NCBI GenBank assembly: GCA_018665815.1
Contig: JABJBP010000071.1
Location: 1-64,000 of the forward strand
Origin: Rhodospirillaceae bacterium
GTDB taxonomy: Bacteria; Pseudomonadota; Alphaproteobacteria; Rhodospirillales; Casp-alpha2
Length of the DNA: 64,000 bases
Direction: 5' to 3'
Both the position numbers and the translations under genes were made by a program. Positions 1-8,705 of this stretch are shown in pieces (positions within the stretch are counted from its first letter, which is position 1; the number at the start of each line of letters is the position of its first letter). The notes beneath the pieces were generated by a model. That model saw only the letters and a program-made list of their open reading frames with translations, was not told where the DNA came from and did not search any database.

Positions 1-110
1 CCGATTTCGGCAATGTGGCGATAACGTTCCTCACTGCCCAACAGGACCATAAGCTCCTGTTCGCTCAAAGCAGTCGCGATAGCGCTGGGCTTGGCACGCT
101 TGTTCGCCAC
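1..110 (-). CDS. Unidentified protein, N-terminal fragment (runs off the window)
   Basis: Reading leftwards from a GTG at 110 there is an open frame to the window edge giving 36 residues beginning VANKRAKPSAI. A purine-rich AGGGGGAA ribosome-binding site sits directly upstream. The visible part is basic at first and then helical, with a short acidic stretch. No family is recognised from so little. The 3' end lies outside the window, so the length and function cannot be judged. Confidence 0.55.
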   Translation of the reverse strand, partial: MANKRAKPSAIATALSEQELMVLLGSEERYRHIAEI

Positions 111-266
111 AATTCCCCCTTCATGTGATCCCGTCTACGCAACCGGACGCAGTATCACTTTGGGATTATCACATACCCCCGATTTAACCACATTAGCCTG
201 GGTCAACTGCAATGCAGGCGCAAGATGATCGCATACAGCAGTATGTCACCTTGAGGGCCGCGACGT

Positions 267-296
267 AAAAAAACCCCGCACGAGGCGGGGTTTTCC
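267..296 (-). terminator. Rho-independent terminator of rpsD
   Basis: A perfect CCCCGC/GCGGGG stem with a five-base loop is flanked by A-runs on one side and T-runs on the other. It begins about 20 bases after the rpsD stop codon. On the minus strand it reads stem-loop followed by seven T residues. The symmetrical A/T flanks mean it could also stop transcripts coming from the other side. Confidence 0.85.
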
Positions 297-316
297 TAAT
301 TCGTCTGAATTCTGGA

Positions 317-931
317 TTAGCGCGAATAAAATTCGATCACCAGATTGGGTTCCATCTGCACCGGATAAGGCACATCTTCGTGCTTCGGGACCCGCACGAA
401 GGTTCCCTGCAATTTGTTCAGGTTAACGTCCATGTAATCGGGCACGTCACGCTCCGTGCTTTCAATCGCCAGCAGAACCAGCGGCAATTGGCGGGATTTT
501 TCCCGAACTTCAATCACGTCACCTTCGCGAACACGGTAGGACGGAATATTGACCTTCTTGCCGTTGACCTTGATATGACCGTGGTTAATGAATTGGCGCG
601 CCGCGAACACGGTAGGCACGAACTTCATCCGGTAGATCACCGCATCCAAGCGGCGCTCAAGAAGACCGATGAGTTTCTCGGACGTATCGCCCTTGCCGCC
701 TTGGGCTTCGTGGTAATATTTGCGGAACTGCTTTTCCGTGATATTGGCGTAGTAGCCTTTGAGCTTTTGCTTAGCAGCCAACTGCAGACCGAAATCGGAC
801 GGCTTGCGGCGGCGCTGGCCATGTTGGCCGGGACCGTAGTCACGGGTGTTCACAGGGCTTTTCGGACGTCCCCAAAGGTTGACGCCGAGGCGGCGGTTAA
901 TCTTGTATTTGGATTTGACGCGCTTGGTCAT
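317..931 (-). CDS. rpsD: 30S ribosomal protein S4
   Basis: S4 binds 16S rRNA early in 30S assembly and contributes to decoding accuracy. The 204-residue product has the family's usual length. It starts [14 protein letters not shown], carries the conserved [11 protein letters not shown] and [12 protein letters not shown] segments near the N-terminus, and has an S4 RNA-binding fold in the second half ([24 protein letters not shown]). A longer open frame continues upstream, but the ATG at 931 has a GAGGG site in front and matches family N-termini. It is a single gene with its own promoter at 1055-1082 and a terminator at 267-296. Confidence 0.97.
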   Translation of the reverse strand: MTKRVKSKYKINRRLGVNLWGRPKSPVNTRDYGPGQHGQRRRKPSDFGLQLAAKQKLKGYYANITEKQFRKYYHEAQGGKGDTSEKLIGLLERRLDAVIYRMKFVPTVFAARQFINHGHIKVNGKKVNIPSYRVREGDVIEVREKSRQLPLVLLAIESTERDVPDYMDVNLNKLQGTFVRVPKHEDVPYPVQMEPNLVIEFYSR

Positions 932-1254
932 TTCGGAACCCTCGTTTTCTCGGGTGTTATTAATGTTCCCGGTTAGCCTATTCCCGCGACTTAGCGGGGG
1001 CGGGATACGAACGGAACTCAGCCGTTGATCCACGTGTCGGGCATGAAGCGGCGCACTATAGGGATTGGCGGCGTCTTGTCAACAAATCCAGCGCCTCTTT
1101 CGCGGCTCCGGGCCGCCTTGATGAGATTGCCAATGACTCGAATTGCTTTCGATGTCTTTTTAATATAGACTAAATCAATAATATATGTATAATTTCGTGT
1201 ATTTTTGGCAATTTATTGCTTAACTATAGATATAATAAATGCTGACTATTGATT
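932..1254. other. Intergenic region between rpsD and the LysR gene
   Basis: This 323-base gap holds the rpsD leader and promoter on the minus strand and a strongly AT-rich segment (about 1155-1250) before the divergent LysR gene. The AT-rich part contains TATAAT at 1231-1236, a plausible -10 element for the LysR gene, although no convincing -35 at standard spacing was found. No RNA gene or small ORF with a ribosome-binding site was seen here. Confidence 0.5.
1055..1082 (-). promoter_or_regulatory. Sigma-70 type promoter of rpsD
   Basis: On the minus strand a consensus TTGACA (1082-1077) is followed after 16 bases by TATAGT (1060-1055), about 125 bases before the rpsD start codon. Both boxes are near-consensus, as expected for a highly expressed ribosomal protein gene. 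The long untranslated leader could hold autoregulatory structure, but none was identified. Confidence 0.7.
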
Positions 1255-2151
1255 ATGACTATAAACATAACACATCTTAAGGCATTTCATGCGGTCGCGT
1301 CAGAGGGCGGCTTCTCGAAGGCTGCGCGAGCACTTCGCGTCTCGCAACCAACCCTGTCGCAGCAGGTTCGCGGTCTCGAAGATCGTTACCGGGTGCGCTT
1401 ACTCGAGCGCCGCGGCCAGGGTGTCGAAACCACTGAGTTCGGTGACGAGTTGCTGGCATTGACCGCGCAAATATTTTCCGGTGTCGATGCAGCGGAGAAA
1501 ATATTGCAAGGTGGCCGCGATACCGTCACCGGGCATCTGCGCCTAGGTGCCGTCGGGCCGCAAAAGGTCGTGCAGTTGATGAGTGCCTTTCGGGAACGTT
1601 ACCCCGACCCGAACCTAAATTTGATGACGACTGGCAATCCCGATCTCTATCGGGCGCTCCGCGACCGCGAGATTGATATCGCTATTGTCGCCGAATTGCC
1701 TGATGAGAACGAATTTCATGCCATCGTCGTCACCGACGAACCAGTGGTCGCCATGGCGGCCAATGGACATCCATTTTCAAAAAACAAGCAAACGACACTG
1801 AAGGAACTGGCTGGCCAGCCATTGGTTCTGCGCGATTCCGGCATGATGATCCGGCGCATCGTCGAAGGCGCCTTGGATGACGCGGGGTTGAGGATTTCCA
1901 ATTACATGGAGGCCGACGGCTGGCATACCCATCATGAAATGGTCGCCGCGGGTCTTGGTGTTGCCATCCTGACGACGGCGGACGCCGGTGACGACCCTCG
2001 GTTTACGAAAATTCCGATCACCGATATTGCGCTGTCCAATCCCGATTGGATGATTTGTCTAAAATCCCGCATTCGCATACCTATCGTCCGGGCGTTTTTT
2101 GATATCGCCGCCGAGGTCGTTGCCGAACGCCGCGATGCAATCAATACTTGA
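1255..2151 (+). CDS. LysR-family transcriptional regulator
   Basis: A 298-residue regulator with an N-terminal winged helix-turn-helix (LKAFHAVASEGGFSKAARAL and VSQPTLSQQVR, about residues 7-45) and a C-terminal periplasmic-binding-protein-like effector domain. The ATG at 1255 is preferred over the TTG two codons earlier; neither has a clear ribosome-binding site. The HAD hydrolase gene follows after 30 bases in the same direction, so the regulator probably controls it or itself. The sequence recalls LysR proteins tied to aminoethylphosphonate use (TIGR03339 type), but that is by eye only and no phosphonate gene is in the window. The effector is unknown. Confidence 0.9.
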   Translation: MTINITHLKAFHAVASEGGFSKAARALRVSQPTLSQQVRGLEDRYRVRLLERRGQGVETTEFGDELLALTAQIFSGVDAAEKILQGGRDTVTGHLRLGAVGPQKVVQLMSAFRERYPDPNLNLMTTGNPDLYRALRDREIDIAIVAELPDENEFHAIVVTDEPVVAMAANGHPFSKNKQTTLKELAGQPLVLRDSGMMIRRIVEGALDDAGLRISNYMEADGWHTHHEMVAAGLGVAILTTADAGDDPRFTKIPITDIALSNPDWMICLKSRIRIPIVRAFFDIAAEVVAERRDAINT

Positions 2152-2181
2152 TGACTTGGATGACTAAGGAGTGAGAAAGCC

Positions 2182-2862
2182 ATGTCCAGCACGTCGAATA
2201 TAAAAGCTCTTGCCTTCGACTATTACGGCACCATCGCCAACAAGATGGCGTTGGCCGACGAAATTGACCAAACCTTCCCAGGCCAAGGCGCGGCGTTCAC
2301 CAAATTGTGGTTCGCCCAAATTCAGCGCTATTGTTTTCAACTGGGTCAGATGGAACATCACATTACCTGGGACGAGCTGACCATCGCCGCTTTTGATTTC
2401 GCGACACAGGAAATGGCCATGACCGTCGCCGATGATCTCCGCGACCAATGGATCGAGGCCGACACGCGGCTGCCGGTTTATCCCGAAGCTGACGCGGCGC
2501 TTGGCCGCTTGGCCGCCAAATTTGACCTCTATGTCCTGTCCATGGCGACACCTTGGATGATCGAGAAAAGCCAAGCCAATGCCGGCATCGACGGGCATTT
2601 CAAAGGCATCATCAGCGCCGAGCCCCATAAAGTATACAAGCCTGGCCGAGCGGCCTATGAACTGGGCCAAACCGAGATTGGCGTCAGCATAGAGGAACTG
2701 GGTTTCGTATCCGGCAATTCCTTCGACGTGATCGGCGCCACCAATTTCGGCTACCCGACCATTTGGGTGCGCCGGTATGGTCAGGCCTTGGACGCGTTTG
2801 GGATTACGCCCGATCTGATTGTCGCTGATCTCGCTGAAATGGCGGACGAACTCGGCGCCTAA
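2182..2862 (+). CDS. HAD-superfamily hydrolase, haloacid-dehalogenase type II-like
   Basis: A 226-residue HAD hydrolase. Motif I is DYYGT (nucleophilic Asp near residue 14), motif II lies in LSMATPW, motif III Lys in PHKVYKP, and the last motif is SGNSFD, matching the S-x-N-x2-D of L-2-haloacid dehalogenases. The substrate-binding Arg of true dehalogenases, expected in the helix at LWFAQIQRY, appears to be Leu, so dehalogenase activity is doubtful and another small phosphate or halo ester may be the substrate. AAGGAG lies 10 bases upstream of the ATG. Its stop overlaps the convergent HNH gene by four bases. Confidence 0.85.
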   Translation: MSSTSNIKALAFDYYGTIANKMALADEIDQTFPGQGAAFTKLWFAQIQRYCFQLGQMEHHITWDELTIAAFDFATQEMAMTVADDLRDQWIEADTRLPVYPEADAALGRLAAKFDLYVLSMATPWMIEKSQANAGIDGHFKGIISAEPHKVYKPGRAAYELGQTEIGVSIEELGFVSGNSFDVIGATNFGYPTIWVRRYGQALDAFGITPDLIVADLAEMADELGA

Positions 2863-3419
2863 GCCTCCAATTCCGCATCCCAATAAAGGAAATCGCGCCA
2901 GCTTTCGTGCAGGAAGTTGGGTGGGAAGGCGCGGCCGTTTTCTTGGAGTTGGCCGTTCGAGGGAGGGCGCGGTTTGATCAGCGGATACATGCCGGTTTCC
3001 GTCGGCATCCGGTGGCCCTTGCGCAAATTACAAGGCGCGCATGCCGTGACCACGTTGTCCCAGGTGGTGCGGCCGCCGCGCGAACGCGGGATCATGTGAT
3101 CGAAGGTCAAATCTTCGGCTTTGAATCCCGAGCCACAATATTGACACGCGAAGCTGTCGCGCAGGAACACGTTAAAGCGCGTGAACGCCGGGCGCCGGTG
3201 CAGCGGCACATACTGTTTCAGCGCAATAACGCTGGGCAATGGCATGGTAAAGCTTGGGGAATGGATTTCGTGTTCGTATTCGGAGACCACGTTGACCCGG
3301 TCCATGAACACCGCCTTGACCGAGTTTTGCCACGACCAAAGCGACAGCGGGAAGTAGCTCAACGGCCGGAAATCAGCGTTGAGAACAAGGGCCGGATGGG
3401 TGCCTTCTGCCGTAGACAA
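2859..3419 (-). CDS. HNH endonuclease family protein
   Basis: A 186-residue protein with a C-terminal HNH nuclease fold: a CQYC zinc knuckle, then DHMIPRSRGG with the catalytic His, WDNVV, and a second CAPC pair before NLRKG. The N-terminal half (LNADFRPLSYFPLS, LWSWQ) is typical of a chromosomal HNH family widespread in alphaproteobacteria and not linked to a restriction system. The start chosen is a TTG at 3419 because GGAGG ends six bases upstream; a GTG at 3443 would add eight residues but would put GGAGG inside the gene. The cellular role is unknown. Confidence 0.85.
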   Translation of the reverse strand: MSTAEGTHPALVLNADFRPLSYFPLSLWSWQNSVKAVFMDRVNVVSEYEHEIHSPSFTMPLPSVIALKQYVPLHRRPAFTRFNVFLRDSFACQYCGSGFKAEDLTFDHMIPRSRGGRTTWDNVVTACAPCNLRKGHRMPTETGMYPLIKPRPPSNGQLQENGRAFPPNFLHESWRDFLYWDAELEA

Positions 3420-3516
3420 CAGTATCCTCCGTTCTCGTAACACGGAGAATACTACATCTGGTGATTTCCTGGCAAACGACCGTCAGGTGACGGCTCTATC
3501 ACACAGCCCGATCAGC

Positions 3517-3552
3517 CCCAGATCATCCCCCAGATCATCCCCCAGGTCATCC
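3517..3552. repeat. Three-copy 12-base tandem repeat at the 3' end of the esterase gene
   Basis: The unit CCCAGATCATCC occurs twice perfectly and a third time with one change (G for A). The third copy overlaps the stop codon of the minus-strand esterase gene, so repeat-number change could shift or extend its C-terminus. It looks like a replication-slippage product. Confidence 0.7.
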
Positions 3553-4233
3553 CCCGGCCTGTTGCGGCAAGGGCACACCGAAGGCCTCGGCCAGGAATTC
3601 CATGCCCAGCATAATACACCGGTCATCAAGCCCATGGCCCAACCCCGGGCGCATTTCGTGGCGGACATTCAGCCCCGCCGCCTGCAAGGCATTGACGGCT
3701 TCTGGCAGGGACGTTGAGGGCAAGATGTCATCGGCATCGCCGTGCATCATCAAAATTGGCGGCTTGGATTTGATTTCATCGGCCAGCAAGTGCTGCCCAA
3801 TCAGCATACCTGAATACCCGATGATCCCCGCCAGTTGATTTTCCCGCCTAAGACCGACATGCAGCGACATCATCGTGCCCTGTGAAAACCCGACCAGCGC
3901 CAGCTCGCTTTCGGTCAATCCGTGGGCTGCCAATTGCTGATCGATATAGGCGTTGAGGATGGGTGCGGCAGCCTGAGTGCCGGTCAGGCGGTTTTCGTTG
4001 TTCATTTCCTGGATCGAAAACCATTGAAAGCCAACTGGAGCCATATCAAAGGCCTGCGGTGCGTTCGGTGACAAAAACTTGGCGTCCGGCAGGACCTTGG
4101 CGAAATAGGGCGATAGCCCGATCAAATCATTGCCGTCGGCGCCGACACCGTGACAAAAAATAACCAGTTGTTTAGCCGGGCCGCCCGAGGCCGGTTCCTG
4201 GCTCGGGCCGTGAAGTTCGGGGATGGGGTTCAT
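3547..4233 (-). CDS. Carboxylesterase/phospholipase of the acyl-protein thioesterase type
   Basis: A 228-residue alpha/beta hydrolase (Abhydrolase_2 type). Visible are the oxyanion loop FCHGVGADGND, the nucleophile elbow GFSQG, the acid in MHGDADD and the catalytic His in GLGHGLDD, a complete Ser-Asp-His triad. Length and motif order match bacterial carboxylesterases that act on short acyl esters or lysophospholipids; the natural substrate is not predictable. No signal peptide is seen, so it should be cytoplasmic. It is a single gene, convergent with nothing and divergent from gluQRS. Confidence 0.9.
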   Translation of the reverse strand: MNPIPELHGPSQEPASGGPAKQLVIFCHGVGADGNDLIGLSPYFAKVLPDAKFLSPNAPQAFDMAPVGFQWFSIQEMNNENRLTGTQAAAPILNAYIDQQLAAHGLTESELALVGFSQGTMMSLHVGLRRENQLAGIIGYSGMLIGQHLLADEIKSKPPILMMHGDADDILPSTSLPEAVNALQAAGLNVRHEMRPGLGHGLDDRCIMLGMEFLAEAFGVPLPQQAGG

Positions 4234-4322
4234 GTTGTCTCCGTCAGAAAAATTTGCTGATTGTTTGTACCCGCATTGGCCCCGCTATTGCCACCCCGTT
4301 CCGGCCTTGCCAAGCTGTCTTC

Positions 4323-5192
4323 ATGCCTGAGCACGCCACCATTACCCGTTTCGCGCCAAGCCCGACCGGGCTTTTGCACCTGGGCCACGCCTATTCGGCG
4401 CTGTTCGCCGAGGCCGAGGCCCGCCGGGCGGGCGGGCGGTTTTTGTTGCGCGTTGAGGACATCGACCAAGGCCGGTGCCGGCCTGAGTTCAGCGAAGCCA
4501 TATACGAAGACTTGGCCTGGCTCGGCTTGAGCTGGGAAGAACCGGTCCGCGTGCAATCCGATCATATGAGCGACTACACGGGCGCTCTCGATACCCTGAC
4601 GAAATCCGAGTTGTTGTATCCGTGCTTCTGCACACGCAAGGAAATCCAAACTGAAATCGCCGCCGCCGGCCACGCACCTCATATGGCGCCAGGCGGCCTC
4701 GACGGGCCGCTCTATCCCGGCACCTGCCGTCACGTGGATCCACAAGCTGCCCAAGATCGCATCAACGCCGGCGCGCCCCACGCCCTGCGGCTAAAAATGG
4801 ATATCGCCACCGCTAGAACCGGACCGTTGATCTGGCAAGACATAGGCCAGGGAGAACAGACCGCACAACCGGCCCTATTCGGCGATGCTGTCCTTGCCCG
4901 CAAGGATTCGCTCACCAGCTACCATCTGTCCGTCACCTTGGATGATCACTTGCAAGGCGTCACCGTGGTGACCCGAGGCGACGATCTGTTCGGCGCAACA
5001 CATCTGCATCGGTTGCTTCAGGCGCTGCTGGACTTGGATACGCCTGACTACCGTCACCATAAATTAATCACCGACGCCGACGGCAAACGGTTTGCCAAAC
5101 GCGACAAGGCCCAAACGCTTCAAAGCTTCCGAGAGGCGGGTAAATCGCCGGCGGACGTCCGCGCTCTTGCCGGTTGGCGGGATGAAACATGA
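4323..5192 (+). CDS. gluQ: Glutamyl-Q tRNA(Asp) synthetase
   Basis: A 289-residue paralogue of the catalytic half of glutamyl-tRNA synthetase that attaches glutamate to the queuosine base of tRNA(Asp). FAPSPTGLLHLGH (HLGH at about 19-22) is the HIGH motif, GKRFAKR the KMSKS-like loop. A zinc site is visible as CFC with a later YPGTC, a hallmark of GluQ enzymes, and there is no anticodon-binding domain. The ATG at 4323 starts just before the conserved motif; upstream in-frame codons are not family-like. The stop overlaps the next start as ATGA. It belongs functionally with the queuosine genes 5-16 kb downstream. Confidence 0.93.
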   Translation: MPEHATITRFAPSPTGLLHLGHAYSALFAEAEARRAGGRFLLRVEDIDQGRCRPEFSEAIYEDLAWLGLSWEEPVRVQSDHMSDYTGALDTLTKSELLYPCFCTRKEIQTEIAAAGHAPHMAPGGLDGPLYPGTCRHVDPQAAQDRINAGAPHALRLKMDIATARTGPLIWQDIGQGEQTAQPALFGDAVLARKDSLTSYHLSVTLDDHLQGVTVVTRGDDLFGATHLHRLLQALLDLDTPDYRHHKLITDADGKRFAKRDKAQTLQSFREAGKSPADVRALAGWRDET

Positions 5193-5992
5193 TCCGCTGG
5201 CTGGCCATCGTCGCCTTGCTTGCCTTGCCTGCCATGGCGGACGATGCCGCCGTGCGCGGCCAACTCGAAGTTGGCGCTAAGGCGACGGTAACCGAGGTCG
5301 TCGATGGCGATACGGTGATTATCTCCCCTGCCCCCGGCGGCGCCCGCCAGGTCCGCCTGGTCGGTATTCAAGCACCAAAGCTGCCACTGGGCCGCAAAGG
5401 GTTCCGCCAATGGCCGCTGGCCCCGAATTCCAAGCGGGCGCTGGAGCGTTTGGCCCTGGGCAAAGCCGTCACGCTCTATTTCGGTGGCACCCGCATGGAC
5501 CGCCACGGCCGGCACCTGGCGCATTTGTTTTTGGATGACGGGTTGTGGGTCCAGGGCCGATTGTTGGCCGACGGCATGGCTCGGGTTTATACCTTCCCCG
5601 ACAACCGCGCCGTCGCCGCTGACATGTACGTGCGTGAACGCAACGCCCGCGACGCCGGCCTGGGCATCTGGTCGCATCCGTTTTATAGCGTGCGCGCACC
5701 CGACGTTGACCCATTAATGCGCCGCCTCGGCACATTTCAAATCATCGAAGGGAGGGTTGTTGCCGCCGCTCGTGTCAAAAGCCGCATCTATCTGAATTTC
5801 GGCGAAGACTGGCGCAGTGATTTTACCGTCACCATCAACGGCCGCGCGCGGCGCGTGTTCGAGAAAGCCGGCCTTGATGCCGCCGGCCTTGGCAATAAAC
5901 GCATCCAGGTGCGCGGCTGGCTTCGTAAACACAATGGTCCGATGATCGAAGCAACTCATCCCGAACAGATCGAAATCGTGGCGCCCAAATAA
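5189..5992 (+). CDS. Exported SNase-like (thermonuclease fold) protein, probably non-catalytic
   Basis: A 267-residue protein with a signal peptide (MIRWLAIVALLALPAMA) and a staphylococcal-nuclease fold: VVDGDTV (calcium-site Asp), VRLVGIQAPK and DRHGRHLAHL. In active SNases the central motif ends in D-x-P-E; here Asp is Gln and the general-base Glu is Lys, while both Arg positions are kept. Nuclease chemistry is therefore unlikely, though nucleic-acid or protein binding may remain. A C-terminal beta-rich extension from about residue 180 is not part of the classical domain. It is translationally coupled to gluQ by ATGA overlap. Confidence 0.85.
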   Translation: MIRWLAIVALLALPAMADDAAVRGQLEVGAKATVTEVVDGDTVIISPAPGGARQVRLVGIQAPKLPLGRKGFRQWPLAPNSKRALERLALGKAVTLYFGGTRMDRHGRHLAHLFLDDGLWVQGRLLADGMARVYTFPDNRAVAADMYVRERNARDAGLGIWSHPFYSVRAPDVDPLMRRLGTFQIIEGRVVAAARVKSRIYLNFGEDWRSDFTVTINGRARRVFEKAGLDAAGLGNKRIQVRGWLRKHNGPMIEATHPEQIEIVAPK

Positions 5993-5996
5993 AAGT

Positions 5997-6018
5997 GCCG
6001 GCTCATTTCTGAGCCGGC
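5997..6018. terminator. Hairpin after the SNase-like gene, possible bidirectional terminator
   Basis: A nine-base perfect inverted repeat (GCCGGCTCA/TGAGCCGGC) with a four-base loop starts five bases after the SNase-like stop codon. On the minus strand it is followed by ACTTTTATTT, so it could also end transcription of the M20 gene; on the plus strand the T-run is weak. Confidence 0.55.
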
Positions 6019-6173
6019 AAGTTTGACAGGGAGGTAATAAGAAGCGCGGTAAAGTGGGGAGGCACTTTGGGAGAGGCGCTTCTCATGATGGTAATATGAC
6101 AGACCGCGCGACTGACCGCAGTGACCGCTGTCACACCCGTTCATACAAAGTTTTTCGCGGATTTCCGGGATTC

Positions 6174-7628
6174 TTATCGGAATTTTGGCCCGTCGGGTGC
6201 GTAATGGGGCTCCATCAGGGGACGAAACTTCTCCATAATTGCCCGATTCGTTTCCAGCGGCGGTGTGTTTTCCGGCGGGATCATCGGCGCATAGTCGACA
6301 CCTTCCGTTTCTTTGGCAAAACTGGTTTTCGCCTCAGACACAACCGACGGGTCGGTGAAACAATCCATGAGTGTCGCCGCCAACGCCCCGGCACCGGCCA
6401 CACCACCCTTGTGCGCGATGTCGGTCGCCAGCGCAGCACCCGCCGACCAATGGTGAAAGGTCACGCCCGGAATGTTTGACGGGAACCAAAGCCGGCCCAT
6501 GGGCACCTTCCATGACACGTCGCCACAATCGTTGGCGGCGGGAATTGACGCGGACGGGCCTTCAAGGGGCGTGATCTCGGTCGTCAGACCTTGCGCTTCA
6601 ATGCCGGCGCCTGTTTGAATATCACGGGCCATCTCCTGGTCCGTTTCTTCCCATTCGGGCATACCGACCAATTCGATATTCCGCTGCAGCGTATGGGCCA
6701 GCGTTTCATTGCCACGCACCGGCCAGACGGCGGTTTTGATGACGACCTCCAATTCGGTCTTGGTCATCAGCGCCGCACCTTCGGCGACCTGTTTGGCGTG
6801 CTCGAACAGTTTCTGCGCGCCTTCCGCCGTCGTGTCGCGGAAGAACCACCAGATCGCGGCGCGGGACGGAATAACGTTGGGCTGATCACCACCGTCCGTG
6901 ATGACGCGCTGCATGCCCATGCCGGGGTGCAGATGTTCGCGGTATTGGGCCATCCCGGAATCCATCAGCATGACACCATCCAACGCATCGCGCGCATCCC
7001 AAGGCGACATGGCGGCGTGCGCGGTTTCGCCATGGAAAACGAACTCGGCGGATACCACGGCACGCTGTAACACTCCGTATTCCGTGAAGAACCGATCCCA
7101 TAGATGCGGATGGAAAGCGACGTCAACATCGTCAAAATAGCCGTCCCGGACATAATAGGGCCGGGCCAGAATCAATTCTTCCGCTGGTGCACCGAAAACT
7201 TTGAGAGTGCCTTTGATGCCGTGCGCTTCCATGGCGCGCCGGGCCGCCATGACGGCCGAGATCATCACCGCGCCGTTGACGTTGTGGCCTTCGCAATGGC
7301 CGGGCGCGCCTTCCACGATAGCCGCATGTTCACCAACGCCGGGTTGTTGGGAATTGTTGGGCGCGGCGTCGTATTCCGTGTGCACGGCAATCACCGGCTC
7401 GCCTTCACCATAGGTTGCCATGAAGCCTGTGGGGAATCCGGATATACCGCGTTCGACACTAAAGCCGCCGTCTTCCAGAATGCCCGACAGCAACTCAGCC
7501 GAGCGTTCCTCCTGCATGGCCGGCTCGCCAAACCAGAACAGGCTGTCACAGACACCGGCCAAGGCATCGGCATTTTCCGCCACATAATCCAGGACGAATT
7601 GTTTTTCCGGTTTGACGTTGGTTTTCAT
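6174..7628 (-). CDS. M20 family amidohydrolase (AbgB-like)
   Basis: A 484-residue dizinc amidohydrolase of the M20 family. Metal ligands are visible in AVHTEYDAAP, in the GHCEGHNVNGA region (about 110-120) and in APAEEL (catalytic Glu plus ligand); the lid dimerisation domain contains FHGETAHAA. Length and sequence fit the aminobenzoyl-glutamate/indole-acyl amino acid hydrolase branch (AbgB), which releases an amino acid from an aromatic or acyl amide. No signal peptide is present. The gene is divergent from the oxidoreductase at 7726 with about 100 bases between them; the in vivo substrate is unknown. Confidence 0.88.
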   Translation of the reverse strand: MKTNVKPEKQFVLDYVAENADALAGVCDSLFWFGEPAMQEERSAELLSGILEDGGFSVERGISGFPTGFMATYGEGEPVIAVHTEYDAAPNNSQQPGVGEHAAIVEGAPGHCEGHNVNGAVMISAVMAARRAMEAHGIKGTLKVFGAPAEELILARPYYVRDGYFDDVDVAFHPHLWDRFFTEYGVLQRAVVSAEFVFHGETAHAAMSPWDARDALDGVMLMDSGMAQYREHLHPGMGMQRVITDGGDQPNVIPSRAAIWWFFRDTTAEGAQKLFEHAKQVAEGAALMTKTELEVVIKTAVWPVRGNETLAHTLQRNIELVGMPEWEETDQEMARDIQTGAGIEAQGLTTEITPLEGPSASIPAANDCGDVSWKVPMGRLWFPSNIPGVTFHHWSAGAALATDIAHKGGVAGAGALAATLMDCFTDPSVVSEAKTSFAKETEGVDYAPMIPPENTPPLETNRAIMEKFRPLMEPHYAPDGPKFR

Positions 7629-7725
7629 CGGCTCTAATCCCCATATTGCCGCATGGCTTTAATTCCAAGACGCCGAACATTATGTTCAAGCGACACGTAG
7701 CAGGCAAATTGAGAGGACAACCATC

Positions 7726-8703
7726 ATGACCATTCGCGCCGGCGTTGCCGGATTGGGCCGTTGGGGTCAGACCCTGGTCAATTCCGTTCAGGGTAAATCA
7801 GACGCCATCACGTTCGTTGCCGGCTGCACGGGCCGCAAGGACAGAGCGCGGGATTTCTGCACCGAAGCGGGGATAGATTTGCGCGATGGTTTGGATGATC
7901 TATTGGCTGACGACAGCATTGACGCGGTCGTCTTGGCGACCCCCAACCTTCAGCACGCCGACCAAATCACCGCCGCCGCCGCCGCCGGCAAACATGTCTT
8001 CGTCGAAAAGCCGTTCACCATGACCAAAGACAGCGCCGAGGCCGCCGCCCAGGCTTGCGCCGAGGCCAATGTGGTCTGTGCGCTCGGCCATAACCGCCGT
8101 TTTCTGCCGGCGATGAAATATCTCCGCGATGTGGTGAACAGCGGCGACATCGGCACACCCCTGCACGTGGAAGCCAATATTTCGATCCCCGCCGGCTACC
8201 GCCACGGCAACGAGCACTGGCGCGCCAACCCCGAAGAATGCCCGGCCGGCGGCATGACGGCGTTGGGCGTGCACATGACCGATGCGCTGATTTCGTTTTT
8301 GGGACCCGTGAAAGAGGTCACCGTCACGAGCGAACGTCGGGTTTTGGATATCCCCATCGATGACGTCACCTTCATGACCATGCGCTTTGAGAGCGGCATG
8401 ACCGGCTATATGTCGACGATATTCGTGACCTCGCCAGTCTGGTTTATCCGGGTCATGGGCGACAAAGGCTGGGCCAATATGCGGGGCTATGAGCGCGTCG
8501 CGGTGCGCAAGAACGTTGATGATGAGGAAACACTGACCAAATTCGACAAGCCCGATATCGAGCGTGCCGAATTGGAAGCCTTCGCCGAAGCTGCATCAGG
8601 CGGCACGGCCTATCCGATCCCGGTATCGGAAGCTGTCCACGGCACGGCACTGGTGCACGCCATCTTCAAATCCGCAGAAAACGGCGGGACCGTCGCCGTC
8701 TGA
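7726..8703 (+). CDS. Gfo/Idh/MocA family NAD(P)-dependent oxidoreductase
   Basis: A 325-residue dehydrogenase with an N-terminal Rossmann fold (GVAGLGRWG, residues 6-14), the family's EKPF motif near residue 93, and a C-terminal alpha/beta domain with a putative substrate His in LGVHMTD. Such enzymes oxidise sugars, inositols or similar polyols; nothing in the neighbourhood fixes the substrate. An AGAGGACAA stretch precedes the ATG. Its 3' end faces the convergent exported peptidase gene with two bases between stop codons. Confidence 0.9.
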   Translation: MTIRAGVAGLGRWGQTLVNSVQGKSDAITFVAGCTGRKDRARDFCTEAGIDLRDGLDDLLADDSIDAVVLATPNLQHADQITAAAAAGKHVFVEKPFTMTKDSAEAAAQACAEANVVCALGHNRRFLPAMKYLRDVVNSGDIGTPLHVEANISIPAGYRHGNEHWRANPEECPAGGMTALGVHMTDALISFLGPVKEVTVTSERRVLDIPIDDVTFMTMRFESGMTGYMSTIFVTSPVWFIRVMGDKGWANMRGYERVAVRKNVDDEETLTKFDKPDIERAELEAFAEAASGGTAYPIPVSEAVHGTALVHAIFKSAENGGTVAV

Positions 8704-8705
8704 TC

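Noticed and set aside
380-976. Long plus-strand ORF (198 codons) opposite rpsD
   Set aside because: It is antisense to a certain ribosomal protein gene, has no ribosome-binding site and shows no family motif; it is a codon-bias shadow.
2164-2883. 239-codon ORF antisense to the HAD hydrolase
   Set aside because: The plus-strand gene has complete HAD motifs and a good ribosome-binding site; the antisense frame has neither.
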